Below, one piece after another: positions 6,655-14,576 of a stretch of DNA of 17,572 nt. Numbering within the stretch: the first letter of the stretch is position 1; each line of letters begins with the position of its first letter. The notes beneath the pieces were generated by a model, which did no database searches, was not told the DNA's origin, and saw only the letters and a program-made list of their open reading frames with translations. The DNA is from Synergistaceae bacterium (GTDB taxonomy: Bacteria > Synergistota > Synergistia > Synergistales > Aminobacteriaceae). The stretch spans positions 1 to 17,572 of the forward strand of contig JAFTBT010000154.1 of NCBI GenBank assembly GCA_017455085.1. The letters run 5' to 3'. A program made the position numbers and the translations under genes.

Positions 6655-6845
6655 GAATTTTCTGAAGAGGTGCTGCGGATGAAGTTCCTTCTCTGTGTGA
6701 AAGCAGGGGAGGAATTTTTTTTGTGTGTGAGAGAGTTAACGTGAAGGCAGTGGATGAATGTTTTGTGGGGGCGTTATTGTGAGGGCAAGGGAGAATTTTT
6801 GTGCGGCTATGTTTGCGTGAATGCATGGGGAATTTTTGTAGTGAG
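6643..6845 (+). repeat. Degenerate tandem repeat block after ymdB
   Basis: Units beginning GTGA, then a GCA/GCG step, a run of G with A, and GAATTTTTGTG occur at 6697, 6741, 6779 and 6817 (periods 44, 38, 38). A weaker fifth copy at 6643 includes the ymdB stop codon. Copies share GTGAA/GG-GCA and (G)AATTTTTGTG but differ in the spacers. The periods are not multiples of three and the units are not palindromic. Confidence 0.65.
6685..6722 (+). terminator. Intrinsic terminator of the rny-ymdB operon
   Basis: TTCCTTCTCTG (6685-6695) pairs with CAGGGGAGGAA (6704-6714) over 11 bp, including two U-G wobbles, around an 8-nt loop, followed by eight T (6715-6722). It lies 30 nt after the ymdB stop codon. 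Confidence 0.85.
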
Positions 6846-6846
6846 G

Positions 6847-6855
6847 TGATATCAT
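6847..6855 (+). promoter_or_regulatory. Possible extended -10 promoter of the cyclophilin gene
   Basis: TGaTATCAT (hexamer 6850-6855) directly follows the repeat block. The predicted start is near 6862, about 40 nt before the ATG. No clear -35 is seen. A promoter is needed here, because an intrinsic terminator lies upstream. Confidence 0.45.
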
Positions 6856-6901
6856 TAGTCAACCCCAAATTGTTACGAACTAATTAGGAGGAAAAATATT
6901 C

Positions 6902-7459
6902 ATGCTTAAACTTTTAGGAGTCATTGCACTTGGTGCGGCGATGCTCCCGATGATTTCTGCACCTGCATTTGCTGATGATGAAGCTGCTCCAGCAAAAAGA
7001 CCTGTCGCAAACTTTCAGACATCAATGGGAAATTTCAGGATCGAGCTGTATTCCGACCTAGCACCCAAAACCGTAGAGAACTTTGTGAGCTTGGCCAAGA
7101 AGAATTTCTATGACGGAGTGATTTTCCACAGGGTAATCGATAAGTTCATGATTCAGGGCGGAGACCCCACAGGTACAGGCATGGGAGGCCCGGGCTACAA
7201 GATACCTGACGAGTTCGGTGAAGGCCTCAAGCACAACGCTAAAGGCATACTCTCAATGGCGAATGCAGGCCCGAATACTGGTGGCTCGCAGTTTTTCATC
7301 ACGTTAGTGCCGACACCGTGGCTGGATGGGCATCACGCGATTTTCGGACACGTCATCGAGGGCATGGACATTGTCGAGAAGATCGGCCACACGAAAACCA
7401 ACAGGCAGGATAGACCCGTCAAGGACATTGTGATTCAGACTATCACGATTGAGGAGTGA
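6902..7459 (+). CDS. Exported cyclophilin-type peptidyl-prolyl cis-trans isomerase
   Basis: A 185-residue protein with signal peptide MLKLLGVIALGAAMLPMISAPAFA (cleavage near 24, AFA-DD), so it acts outside the cytoplasm on folding proteins. The cyclophilin core is complete: GNFRIELY...APKTVENFV, FHRVI with catalytic Arg77, FMIQGGD with Gln85, SMANAGPNTGGSQFFIT, and the pocket segment WLDGHHAIFG. AGGAGG (6886-6891) lies 10 nt upstream of the ATG. The following dehydrogenase starts 6 nt after its stop codon, so the two are co-transcribed. The functional link between them is not obvious. Confidence 0.94.
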   Translation: MLKLLGVIALGAAMLPMISAPAFADDEAAPAKRPVANFQTSMGNFRIELYSDLAPKTVENFVSLAKKNFYDGVIFHRVIDKFMIQGGDPTGTGMGGPGYKIPDEFGEGLKHNAKGILSMANAGPNTGGSQFFITLVPTPWLDGHHAIFGHVIEGMDIVEKIGHTKTNRQDRPVKDIVIQTITIEE

Positions 7460-7464
7460 AGTAC

Positions 7465-8424
7465 ATGAACAAGAAAGTATACGCAACCCGTCAGCTTCCC
7501 AAGAGAGTCATGGAGGAGTTCGCTCGGATTTGCGAGTATGACGTGAACCCCGAAAACCGTCAGGCTACACATGAAGAGTTAGTGAACGGCGTGAAGAATT
7601 ATGCTGTGATGGTAACAATGCTCAACGACCAGATAGACGCAGAATTACTCTCACACGCAAGCCCAGATCTCAAGCTCATTGCGAATTACGGTGTGGGCTT
7701 CAACAACATAGACGTGAAAGCCGCAAACGCAAAGGGTATCCACGTCACAAATACACCCGACGTTCTCACGGACGCAACGGCAGATCTTGCATGGGCGTTG
7801 TTGTTCGGAGCAGCTAGGCGAGTCATCGAGGGCGACAGAATTTGCCGGACATCGGTGTTTTCGTGGGCACCTGAATACATGTTGGGCTATGACGTCTCCG
7901 GAAAGACTCTCGGCATAATCGGCGCTGGTAGAATCGGCAGCAACTTTGCACGCAAGGCAGCTCTCGGCTTCAACATGCGCGTGATCTACTACGGCCGACA
8001 TAACTCTCCGGAGCTTGATAAACTCGGCGCAAAGCTCGTTAGCATGGATGAGCTTTTGAGAGATTCCGACTACATTTCTCTGCACGTGCCATTAACACCC
8101 GACACTAAGCACTTACTCGGCGCAAACGAGTTCGCAAAGATGAAGAACTCCGCTATCCTCATCAACACAGCTAGAGGCCCGGTGATCGACGAAGCAGCTC
8201 TCGCACAGGCTCTCAAGAATCACACTATAGCCGCCGCTGGACTCGATGTCTACGAACGTGAACCACTGATTGAGGACGCGTTGAAGGCTCTCGATAACGT
8301 TGTACTGATGCCGCACTTAGGCTCTGCAACTTTCGACACACGCACTAACATGGGATTGATGATTGCCCGAAATATCGAGGCGGTTTTGTCCGGAAATCTT
8401 CCCCCGAATCTGGTGAGAGTCTAG
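7465..8424 (+). CDS. D-isomer-specific 2-hydroxyacid dehydrogenase (glyoxylate/hydroxypyruvate reductase type)
   Basis: A 319-residue NAD(P)-dependent oxidoreductase. The N-terminal substrate-binding half contains NYGVGFNNIDV. The Rossmann fold has GAGRIG at 153-158. Catalytic residues are Arg237 (NTARGPVID), Glu266 (DVYEREP) and His284 (MPHLGSAT). Overall pattern and length are closest to glyoxylate/hydroxypyruvate/D-glycerate dehydrogenases, but the exact substrate cannot be told from sequence. ATG 7465 is chosen over GTG 7456, since GAGGAG (7451-7456) precedes ATG by 8 nt. That SD lies inside the end of the cyclophilin gene. Codon use is rich in C-ending codons. Confidence 0.92.
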   Translation: MNKKVYATRQLPKRVMEEFARICEYDVNPENRQATHEELVNGVKNYAVMVTMLNDQIDAELLSHASPDLKLIANYGVGFNNIDVKAANAKGIHVTNTPDVLTDATADLAWALLFGAARRVIEGDRICRTSVFSWAPEYMLGYDVSGKTLGIIGAGRIGSNFARKAALGFNMRVIYYGRHNSPELDKLGAKLVSMDELLRDSDYISLHVPLTPDTKHLLGANEFAKMKNSAILINTARGPVIDEAALAQALKNHTIAAAGLDVYEREPLIEDALKALDNVVLMPHLGSATFDTRTNMGLMIARNIEAVLSGNLPPNLVRV

Positions 8425-8425
8425 T

Positions 8426-9271
8426 ATGCCTCAGGAGAAACTGAAGGATTTACTGCCTCCGCGTCCTGTGGACATGCACAAGGGTTTCAGAGGCAGGCTG
8501 CTAATCGCTGGAGGGTCGTTGCGTTATCCTGGTGCTCCTGCATTGAGTGCTCTCGGTGCGCTGAGGTCAGGTGCTGGAGTAGTTACGCTGTTGTCGCTGC
8601 AGAACGTGTGCGAAGTATGTGCGTCAAGATTGCCCGAAGTGATCCACTGCGCAGAAGATGACGTATTTCGCTGGAAGGACACTGCTTTAGCACAGAAGAA
8701 TATCAATGCTGTAGTGATTGGTCCCGGGATGGACAGAAGTATAGCCGCAGAAATTTTCACGTCCCAGATGTGGCGCGAATGGCCGGAGAAGATTCTTGTT
8801 GACGGTGACGGACTAAACGCACTCGCTGTCACGAAGGATGATTTACGTGCAAGGGCTGACTCGGTACTCACTCCACACGAAGCCGAAGCCGGAAGGTTGC
8901 TCGGGATTCCGCCTGCAGCTGTTCACGGCGACAGAGGCGGTGCTGTGCGGGAACTTTCCGAACGCTGGGGATGCGTTGTGCTGAAGGGGCATAACACACT
9001 CATTGCGTCAGGCGACAGATTCGAGGAAGTCAAACATGGAGGTCCGGAGCTTGCTGTGCCGGGATCTGGTGATGTGCTTTCGGGATGCATAGGTGCGTTT
9101 TTGGCGATGGGGCTTGATGCTTTTGACGCGGCAGTGTTGGGTGCGAACATTCACGGACTCGCCGGAGAATTGCTCTCACGTTTGGGAGTGGACGGTGTGC
9201 TTGCGTCGGAGATAGCCCACGCGTTGAGGAAAGTCATTCAGGAAATCAGGGCAGGGAACATCAATGCGTAG
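8426..9271 (+). CDS. nnrD: ADP/ATP-dependent (S)-NAD(P)H-hydrate dehydratase, stand-alone domain
   Basis: A 281-residue ribokinase-fold enzyme that dehydrates damaged NAD(P)HX back to NAD(P)H. Motifs: HKGFRGRLLIAGGS (18-31), VVIGPGMD, VDGDGLNAL, LTPHEAEAGRLL (148-159), VVLKGHNTL, and VPGSGDVLSG with catalytic Asp216. The usual N-terminal NAD(P)HX epimerase domain (YjeF_N) of the bifunctional enzyme is absent, and no epimerase gene is present in the window. The ATG begins one base after the stop of the dehydrogenase gene, so expression is probably coupled. The last 8 bp overlap the next gene. Confidence 0.9.
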   Translation: MPQEKLKDLLPPRPVDMHKGFRGRLLIAGGSLRYPGAPALSALGALRSGAGVVTLLSLQNVCEVCASRLPEVIHCAEDDVFRWKDTALAQKNINAVVIGPGMDRSIAAEIFTSQMWREWPEKILVDGDGLNALAVTKDDLRARADSVLTPHEAEAGRLLGIPPAAVHGDRGGAVRELSERWGCVVLKGHNTLIASGDRFEEVKHGGPELAVPGSGDVLSGCIGAFLAMGLDAFDAAVLGANIHGLAGELLSRLGVDGVLASEIAHALRKVIQEIRAGNINA

Positions 9272-9512
9272 ACGTGTGGATTGGGACGAAGAGATCCGCA
9301 AGACTGAGCAGATCAAGCGCAAGGGGTTGTTGATGAGTCTGGTGAGCTTTGCTGTAGCTGTGGCCTTCATCTTCGGTATTGGGAAGTTCACCGACAACAG
9401 CATAGAGATTCCCCGCACGGTATTGTTCGCCGGATTGTTCTGTGTGTCATGTTTCGTGTTCAGGGCAATAGTCCGAAAGCGCAACAGCAGGAAGAATCGT
9501 CCCAATGACTGA
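9264..9512 (+). CDS. Small two-helix membrane protein of unknown function
   Basis: An 82-residue protein with a charged N-terminal stretch (MRRRVDWDEEIRKTEQIKRK), two hydrophobic helices (about 22-40 and 52-70) and a very basic tail (RKRNSRKNRPND). It overlaps nnrD by 8 bp at its start and tsaE by 8 bp at its end, which supports it as a real translated gene. I do not recognise the family. The basic tail following the second helix suggests that both termini face the cytoplasm. Confidence 0.75.
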   Translation: MRRRVDWDEEIRKTEQIKRKGLLMSLVSFAVAVAFIFGIGKFTDNSIEIPRTVLFAGLFCVSCFVFRAIVRKRNSRKNRPND

Positions 9513-9948
9513 ACGAATTTTTCCCTCACACTCGGAGGATGACAGTCGGGATATTGGCCGTAGTCTCGGAGAATGCATAGAGTCGGGAATATGTGTGCTG
9601 CTTTACGGGGACTTAGGCGCAGGAAAAACGGTGCTGGTTCGCGGAGTCTGTGAGGCGTTGGGAATTTCCGGAGTCAGGAGTCCATCATTCACGCTGATTA
9701 ATGAGTACGAAGCTGCTTCCGGAATTTTCGTGATTCACTCGGACTTGTACAGGCTTGACGATGCGGGAGCGTTAGGGCTTGAGGAATATGAAGACTGTGT
9801 GCTGTTTGTGGAGTGGCCTGACCGCTGGAAGAATCCTCCAGAAAATAACGTGCTGAAGGTGTATATATCTGCTGTGAATGAGAATGAACGAGAAATCAGA
9901 ATCTCAGCGAATGGCGACAAAGCAGAAAGGATACTTGCGAAGTTATGA
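9505..9948 (+). CDS. tsaE: tRNA t6A biosynthesis ATPase TsaE
   Basis: A 147-residue P-loop protein of the TsaE (YjeE) family, which drives the TsaB-TsaD complex that places threonylcarbamoyl on A37 of ANN-decoding tRNAs. Walker A GDLGAGKT (35-42), SPSF (59-62), HSDLYR (78-83) and VEWPDR (Glu103) are all in the family order and length. Its ATG lies inside the end of the small membrane-protein gene, and its stop overlaps the tsaB ATG (ATGA). Confidence 0.95.
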   Translation: MTERIFPSHSEDDSRDIGRSLGECIESGICVLLYGDLGAGKTVLVRGVCEALGISGVRSPSFTLINEYEAASGIFVIHSDLYRLDDAGALGLEEYEDCVLFVEWPDRWKNPPENNVLKVYISAVNENEREIRISANGDKAERILAKL

Positions 9949-10556
9949 GCGTGATTTTAGCGGTTGATTGCTGCCTGAAGTTGACGGGAGTTGCGTTGAT
10001 GGTTGACGGAGAGATTCTAGCCTCCGAACAGCAGGATTTAGGCCGCCTCCAGACTAGTATGCTTCCGTTGATGGTTCGTGGAATGCTTGAGCGGAATGGA
10101 GTAGCTTTTGACGCGGTGGACTATGTCGCACTCACCAACGGGCCGGGATACTTCACGGGTATTCGTGTGGGAGCAGCATATGCCTGTGGATTAGCGTATG
10201 CATGTGGGGCAAAAATCATACCTGTATCATCACTAAATATGCTTGCGGAAAGTTCGGGTATGTCTGGGAAGATTCTTGCTATGGTGTACGCTGGACATGG
10301 CTACGTGTATGCGGAGTGTGCAGTGTCTCTCACTGCTGGAGAGTATGCCCTCGATGAAGTTCGTGAATGGCTCGCAAAGAATCCTGACGCTATAGCAATC
10401 TCTGATGACCCAGAACGCGCAGGAGTTAGTGATGCAGTCAGAGTCCGGCCAAGTATTTCTGCGTTGTGTGAGATGGCAAAAAACAGCCTCGCCTCTGCAA
10501 TAACCCCCTTAGACCTGAAAATCTCGTATTACCGTGCGCCTCAAGGGGTAATTTAG
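9945..10556 (+). CDS. tsaB: tRNA t6A biosynthesis protein TsaB
   Basis: A 203-residue actin/HSP70-fold protein of the TsaB (YeaZ) family, the scaffold partner of TsaD in t6A synthesis. The start MSVILAVDCCLKLTGVAL is a degenerate version of the usual 'ILaIDTS' opening, with Cys-Cys replacing Thr-Ser. The key family motif TNGPGYFTGIRVG (65-76) is intact. Adjacent tsaE supports the assignment. tsaD is not in this window. It starts from an ATGA overlap with tsaE. Confidence 0.93.
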   Translation: MSVILAVDCCLKLTGVALMVDGEILASEQQDLGRLQTSMLPLMVRGMLERNGVAFDAVDYVALTNGPGYFTGIRVGAAYACGLAYACGAKIIPVSSLNMLAESSGMSGKILAMVYAGHGYVYAECAVSLTAGEYALDEVREWLAKNPDAIAISDDPERAGVSDAVRVRPSISALCEMAKNSLASAITPLDLKISYYRAPQGVI

Positions 10557-10577
10557 GAAAGGAGTAATCATAGTTTT

Positions 10578-11105
10578 ATGAATATAGGTGCATTGATTGA
10601 CGGCATAGCAGGGATCGTGTTGATATTCTTCCTGTACAGGGGACTGGTCAAAGGCTTCTCCGGCGAAGTTATCGGACTGGTGGGGTTCTTTGTCGCGTCA
10701 TATTGTTCATGGAGATTCACAGAGCCTGCTGTGGAGTTAGTATCCAGATACTTGTGGCAAAACAGCCTAGACCCTAGCATAGTAGCTATCATGTGCGGAG
10801 TGGGTATATTCTTTCTGGTGGAGATAATTTTCACCATCATCGGCTATATCCTGTCAATGCTCGTGAAGGTTACGCAGCTATCGTTCACGGATCACTTTTT
10901 CGGGATGATTATCGGCCTGCTGAAGACGTGTGTAATAGTGTTGATAGTGTATGGGGTTATGGCATCATTTCCCGGGTTCGTCCCCGAAAACTGGACTAAG
11001 GACAGCTACGCAATGAAGGGAGCTTCTTACGTGTGGCCATATGTCCGTGAATTTCTGGAGGCACGCGGATTACTGGACTTCACAGCACTAACCGGCGGGG
11101 CATAA
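10578..11105 (+). CDS. cvpA: CvpA-family membrane protein
   Basis: A 175-residue protein with four hydrophobic segments (about 5-22, 28-46, 66-95 and 103-127) and the CvpA signature: an N-terminal DGIAGIVLIFFLYRGLVKGFSGEVIGL-type segment with Arg/Lys-Gly, and FFGMIIGLLKT in the last membrane segment. CvpA proteins are linked to colicin V production and envelope homeostasis; the biochemical role is unsettled. AAAGGAG at 10558-10564 is 13 nt from the ATG. The stop TAA is directly followed by the mutS2 ATG; cvpA next to mutS2 is a common order in Firmicutes-like genomes. Confidence 0.88.
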   Translation: MNIGALIDGIAGIVLIFFLYRGLVKGFSGEVIGLVGFFVASYCSWRFTEPAVELVSRYLWQNSLDPSIVAIMCGVGIFFLVEIIFTIIGYILSMLVKVTQLSFTDHFFGMIIGLLKTCVIVLIVYGVMASFPGFVPENWTKDSYAMKGASYVWPYVREFLEARGLLDFTALTGGA

Positions 11106-13463
11106 ATGAGACTCTCACAGAACATCACAGAAACCCTAGAGCTGGGAAAGAATCTGCTCCCTTACCGTGAAAAGTTACGCGGAGAATTAGGGGAGCATAT
11201 ATTATTGTCGCTGAAGCCCGCAGAGAATCTAGAGCAGCTCAAACAGCGCGAGGCACTTTTGCGTGAATGGCTAGACCTCACGGATCATCATGGGCAGTTC
11301 AGATTCAGTGCAGGCCTTGAGTCAGTGACTCACATGTTCACTCAGGCAAGGAGGAGCGGTATTCTCTCCGGTGAAGAACTCCTGAAGGTACGAGCGATTC
11401 TCCAGTGCGCCAGGCACATCAGGGAGGACCTAGCGAAATTCTCGGAGGGGTATTCGCACATTGAGGACTTGCGTCACGGGATTCGGGACTTCTCGCCGGA
11501 ACTTGAGGCATTGCGTGTGATCGAGGACTCCGGAAGGCTCGCGGATAGTGCTTCACCGAAATTATTCACCCTGCGTGAGGAGATAGAGGCACAGAAACGT
11601 ACAGGCCGCAGAATCGCGCAGAAACTCCTCGAAGACTCGGACAGTGCGAACATGTTGCAGGAGAGATCGTTGTCGTGGAGGGACGGAAGATTTTTGCTGT
11701 TGGTGCGTCAAGAATACATCAACAGATTTCCGGGCCTCGCTGTCGAACGTTCAGCATCAGGAAACTCGGTGTATATGGAGCCTAAAGCCCTAAGCAAGAT
11801 CAATAACACCCTCATCATCAAGACTCAGGACGAACGCAACGAGGAGCGCAATATACTCCTGACTCTCACGCGTAACGTGTTATCCCGCGAAAACGCCATC
11901 AAGAACGCCGAGCGGGTTATCGGGACTCTGGACATGCTATGTGCGTGTGATGAGCTGATACGCAATAATCACTGGGTTATTCCGGAATTGACGGGGCAGA
12001 AATTTTTCCGGCTTGTTGGTGCGCGTCATCCCATGCTTCGGGAAAAGGCAGTGCCTATTGATGCGGAATGCGGGCAGGATTTTACGACACTGGTCATCAC
12101 CGGCTCGAACACCGGAGGCAAAACCGTAACCCTCAAGACTGCGGGAGTGATGGTAGCTTTGGCGTGGCTGGGGCTTCCTGTGCCTGCGAGGGACGGTACA
12201 GTGATCGGGACGTTCGACGAAATTTTTGCGGACATAGGCGACGAACAGAGCATAGAGCAAAATCTTTCGACCTTCAGCTCACACCTGAAGAAAATCATAC
12301 ACATACTGAAGGCCTCAACAAGTACGTCACTGATTCTGCTTGATGAGCTTGGTGCAGGAACAGACCCCCATGAAGGCGCGGCGTTGGGTGTAGCGATTCT
12401 CCAGACCCTCAAGGACAAAGGCAGTATCACCCTCGCAACTACACACCATAATCCGATAAAGCAGTATGCACTCACGACTTCAGGAGTCGAGACCGCAAGC
12501 ATGGAGTTCGACATTGAGAGATTGCAGCCTACGTACAGACTGTTGATGGGAGTACCGGGCCGGAGCAGTGCATTGCTCATCGCGAAACGTTACGGAATGC
12601 CCGAATCAGTCCTGAAGCTCGCACAGGGTGAACTAGACTCACGCGAAATCACCGCTGAAGACATCATGAGCGAACTCACGGAACGCAGGGCAGCTTTGGC
12701 ATCAGCAGAGAGGGAATTTCAGGCAACGAAGAGAGAGGCTGAAGAGCTGCGTGATACCTACAAGGCCAGAGTCGCAGAAATAGACTACCAGCGCGACAAG
12801 ATCATGCAGGCGGCGGACAGGAAGGCGGAGAAGTTCATAGCGAAGGCAGAAGAGACCTCAAAGGAGATTATTCGTGAACTTGAGGAGACAGCAAAAGTAT
12901 CTGCACGCAAAGGCTATGACGTCAGGCGCAGGGAACTCAACAAGTTACGCGGAATCATAGACTCACGCCACAAAAAACGTACAGAGAGAGAGATTCAGGC
13001 CAGTCCGAAACCGTTTGAGCCAGCTCCGGGAGTAACAGCCCAAGTTGCAGGAAGCGGCATAGTCGGAATCATCAACGAGATTCGCAACGGAAGAGCCTAC
13101 ATGACAGCCGGGCCGATGACTATTGACGTGCCTGTGGAGCAGCTCATAGCCACCGACAAGAAGGCCAAAATCGCCACTCCTCCAGCGGACACTACGAAGC
13201 TCCCGACTGCTGATTCAGTGCCTCCGTCGATCATGGTGCGTGGAATGCTCGTAGCTGAAGCAATGCCCCTCGTGGAGAGCTACCTAGACCGCGCGTATAG
13301 GTCGAATCATTCTGTGGTTACTGTGATTCACGGACGGGGTGAAGGGATTCTGCGGAGAGAGGTACATGCGTTGTGTTCGCGGTTGAAGTACGTGAAGAGT
13401 TATAGGCTTGGAGTTGAGGGAGAAGGCGGCTACGGAGTAACTATAGTTGAGTTCAAGAGATAG
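11106..13463 (+). CDS. mutS2: Endonuclease MutS2
   Basis: A 785-residue MutS-family ATPase without the mismatch-recognition domain, in family length. MutS2 limits homologous recombination and, in Bacillus, also acts on collided ribosomes. Visible: the N-terminal helical core/clamp region, Walker A GSNTGGKT (333-340; the usual residue 2 is Pro), Walker B LILLDELGAGTDP (Asp413-Glu414), TTHHNPIKQYAL, a coiled coil (about 510-630), a small KOW-like barrel (about 640-690) and a C-terminal Smr domain. In Smr, HGRGEG (His742) is intact, but the LDLRG motif reads IMVRG (Met710 in place of Asp). The start ATG abuts the cvpA stop, so translation is coupled. The stop codon is part of the next gene's SD. 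Confidence 0.95.
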   Translation: MRLSQNITETLELGKNLLPYREKLRGELGEHILLSLKPAENLEQLKQREALLREWLDLTDHHGQFRFSAGLESVTHMFTQARRSGILSGEELLKVRAILQCARHIREDLAKFSEGYSHIEDLRHGIRDFSPELEALRVIEDSGRLADSASPKLFTLREEIEAQKRTGRRIAQKLLEDSDSANMLQERSLSWRDGRFLLLVRQEYINRFPGLAVERSASGNSVYMEPKALSKINNTLIIKTQDERNEERNILLTLTRNVLSRENAIKNAERVIGTLDMLCACDELIRNNHWVIPELTGQKFFRLVGARHPMLREKAVPIDAECGQDFTTLVITGSNTGGKTVTLKTAGVMVALAWLGLPVPARDGTVIGTFDEIFADIGDEQSIEQNLSTFSSHLKKIIHILKASTSTSLILLDELGAGTDPHEGAALGVAILQTLKDKGSITLATTHHNPIKQYALTTSGVETASMEFDIERLQPTYRLLMGVPGRSSALLIAKRYGMPESVLKLAQGELDSREITAEDIMSELTERRAALASAEREFQATKREAEELRDTYKARVAEIDYQRDKIMQAADRKAEKFIAKAEETSKEIIRELEETAKVSARKGYDVRRRELNKLRGIIDSRHKKRTEREIQASPKPFEPAPGVTAQVAGSGIVGIINEIRNGRAYMTAGPMTIDVPVEQLIATDKKAKIATPPADTTKLPTADSVPPSIMVRGMLVAEAMPLVESYLDRAYRSNHSVVTVIHGRGEGILRREVHALCSRLKYVKSYRLGVEGEGGYGVTIVEFKR

Positions 13464-13477
13464 GAGGATTTAGGGGT

Positions 13478-14032
13478 ATGCTTGCGAAGTTGTACATGGA
13501 GTTCCTGAAGTTTGGTGCGTTCACTTTCGGCGGAGGGTGGAGCATAGTAGCGCAGATGAAGGAGCTGTACGTGAACAGGAAACACACTCTCACTGATGAG
13601 GAGCTGCTCGACATAACCAGCATAGGGCGTTCATTGCCTGGGACGATGATCGGGAACATAGCGATGTTTTTCGGGCACAGGATGGCGGGATTTTGGGGAG
13701 GGGTAGCGTGTATGTTCGGGATGATAACCGTACCGATGATAATCTTGTTAATCATCACGAGTTTTTACACGGCCTTCCAGTCGAATATCTGGGTAGCTGC
13801 TGCGATGAAGGGAGTGCGTGCGGCGGTAGCTCCGGTGATTTTGAGTGCGTTGATGGGGATGCTTCGGAGTGCGTTCAAGTATCCGCCGTGCTATGTGGTA
13901 GCGTTGGGTATGTTTGGGCTGTATTTCTTCCTGAGGGTGAGTCCGGTTATGCTTGTGGTGATAGGTGCGGTGCTTGGCCTGATGATATGCGAGTACTACG
14001 AGAGGAGGAAGAGTCCTGATGCTGCTGCTTGA
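13478..14032 (+). CDS. Short-chain ChrA-family transporter, first half
   Basis: A 184-residue membrane protein, one half of a two-gene ChrA (CHR) transporter. It has the N-terminal family motif FLKFGAFTFGGGWSIVAQM and the SIGRSLPGTMIGNIAMFFGHRMAGFWGG loop, followed by several hydrophobic helices. Full-length ChrA exports chromate using membrane potential; short paired forms are common in anaerobes, and their true substrate is often unknown. AGGAGG (13462-13467) overlaps the mutS2 stop and lies 10 nt from the ATG. The gene overlaps its partner by 14 bp. Third positions are strongly G-rich. Confidence 0.88.
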   Translation: MLAKLYMEFLKFGAFTFGGGWSIVAQMKELYVNRKHTLTDEELLDITSIGRSLPGTMIGNIAMFFGHRMAGFWGGVACMFGMITVPMIILLIITSFYTAFQSNIWVAAAMKGVRAAVAPVILSALMGMLRSAFKYPPCYVVALGMFGLYFFLRVSPVMLVVIGAVLGLMICEYYERRKSPDAAA

Positions 14033-14564
14033 GCTGTTCTGGAGCTTTGTGAAGATAGGGTACACGAGTTTCGGAGGATTGTCGATGATTCCGCTGATTT
14101 CGTCTGAGATGATTTCGCACGGATGGATGAATGCGCATGAGGTGAGCGACATAGTAGCGATTGCGGAGATGACTCCGGGGCCGTTGGGTCTGAACTGTGC
14201 GACGTTTGCGGGGATGAAGGCGGCGGGAGTGTTGGGAGCGTTTGTGGCGAACATGGGTGCGCTTGCTCCGACGTATACGCTGTGTGCGGTGGGTGCGGTG
14301 TTTTTTGACCACTTCCGGGAGAATAAGTATCTTGGGTATGTGATGACTGGGGTGAGGCCTGCGTGTGTGGGGATGGTATTGGGAGTGGTGATAGACCTTG
14401 CGCTTGCGAACTATGCGCGTTCAGGCGGAGGAGTAGATATTGCTTCGTCATTGCTGGGAGTGGTGGATTTGGTGCTGCTGATGAAGTTTAGGGTGTCGAT
14501 TCCGAAAGTTCTGATGTTCAGCGCAGTAGCCGGAATAATTATGTATGGAGTAATGGGGTTGTAG
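14019..14564 (+). CDS. Short-chain ChrA-family transporter, second half
   Basis: A 181-residue partner of the preceding protein, with the same repeat architecture: FVKIGYTSFGGLSMIPLI, then IAEMTPGPLGLNCATFAGMKAAG, where PGP is the usual ChrA signature, and about six hydrophobic segments. GAGGAGG (14002-14008), inside the upstream gene, is 10 nt from the ATG. The two proteins probably assemble as an antiparallel heterodimer. G far exceeds C on the coding strand (28 versus 6 by hand count in 14341-14400). The stop is TAG, and the next gene begins in the same frame 12 bases later. Confidence 0.88.
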   Translation: MLLLELFWSFVKIGYTSFGGLSMIPLISSEMISHGWMNAHEVSDIVAIAEMTPGPLGLNCATFAGMKAAGVLGAFVANMGALAPTYTLCAVGAVFFDHFRENKYLGYVMTGVRPACVGMVLGVVIDLALANYARSGGGVDIASSLLGVVDLVLLMKFRVSIPKVLMFSAVAGIIMYGVMGL

Positions 14565-14576
14565 CGTACAAGAATC

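Noticed and set aside
6643..6845. Repeat block as a CRISPR array
   Set aside because: Units are degenerate, spacers are short and unequal (about 10-18 bases), and no cas gene is present.
6754..6849. 31-codon frame (MNVLWGRYCEGKGEF...) in the repeat block
   Set aside because: Repeat periods of 44 and 38 do not keep frame, no SD precedes it, and the composition follows from the G/T-rich repeats.
13748..14451. Overlapping His/Pro/Ser/Arg-rich frames on the - strand across the ChrA genes
   Set aside because: Artefact of strong G skew on the coding strand; the + strand genes have clear family motifs and SD sites.
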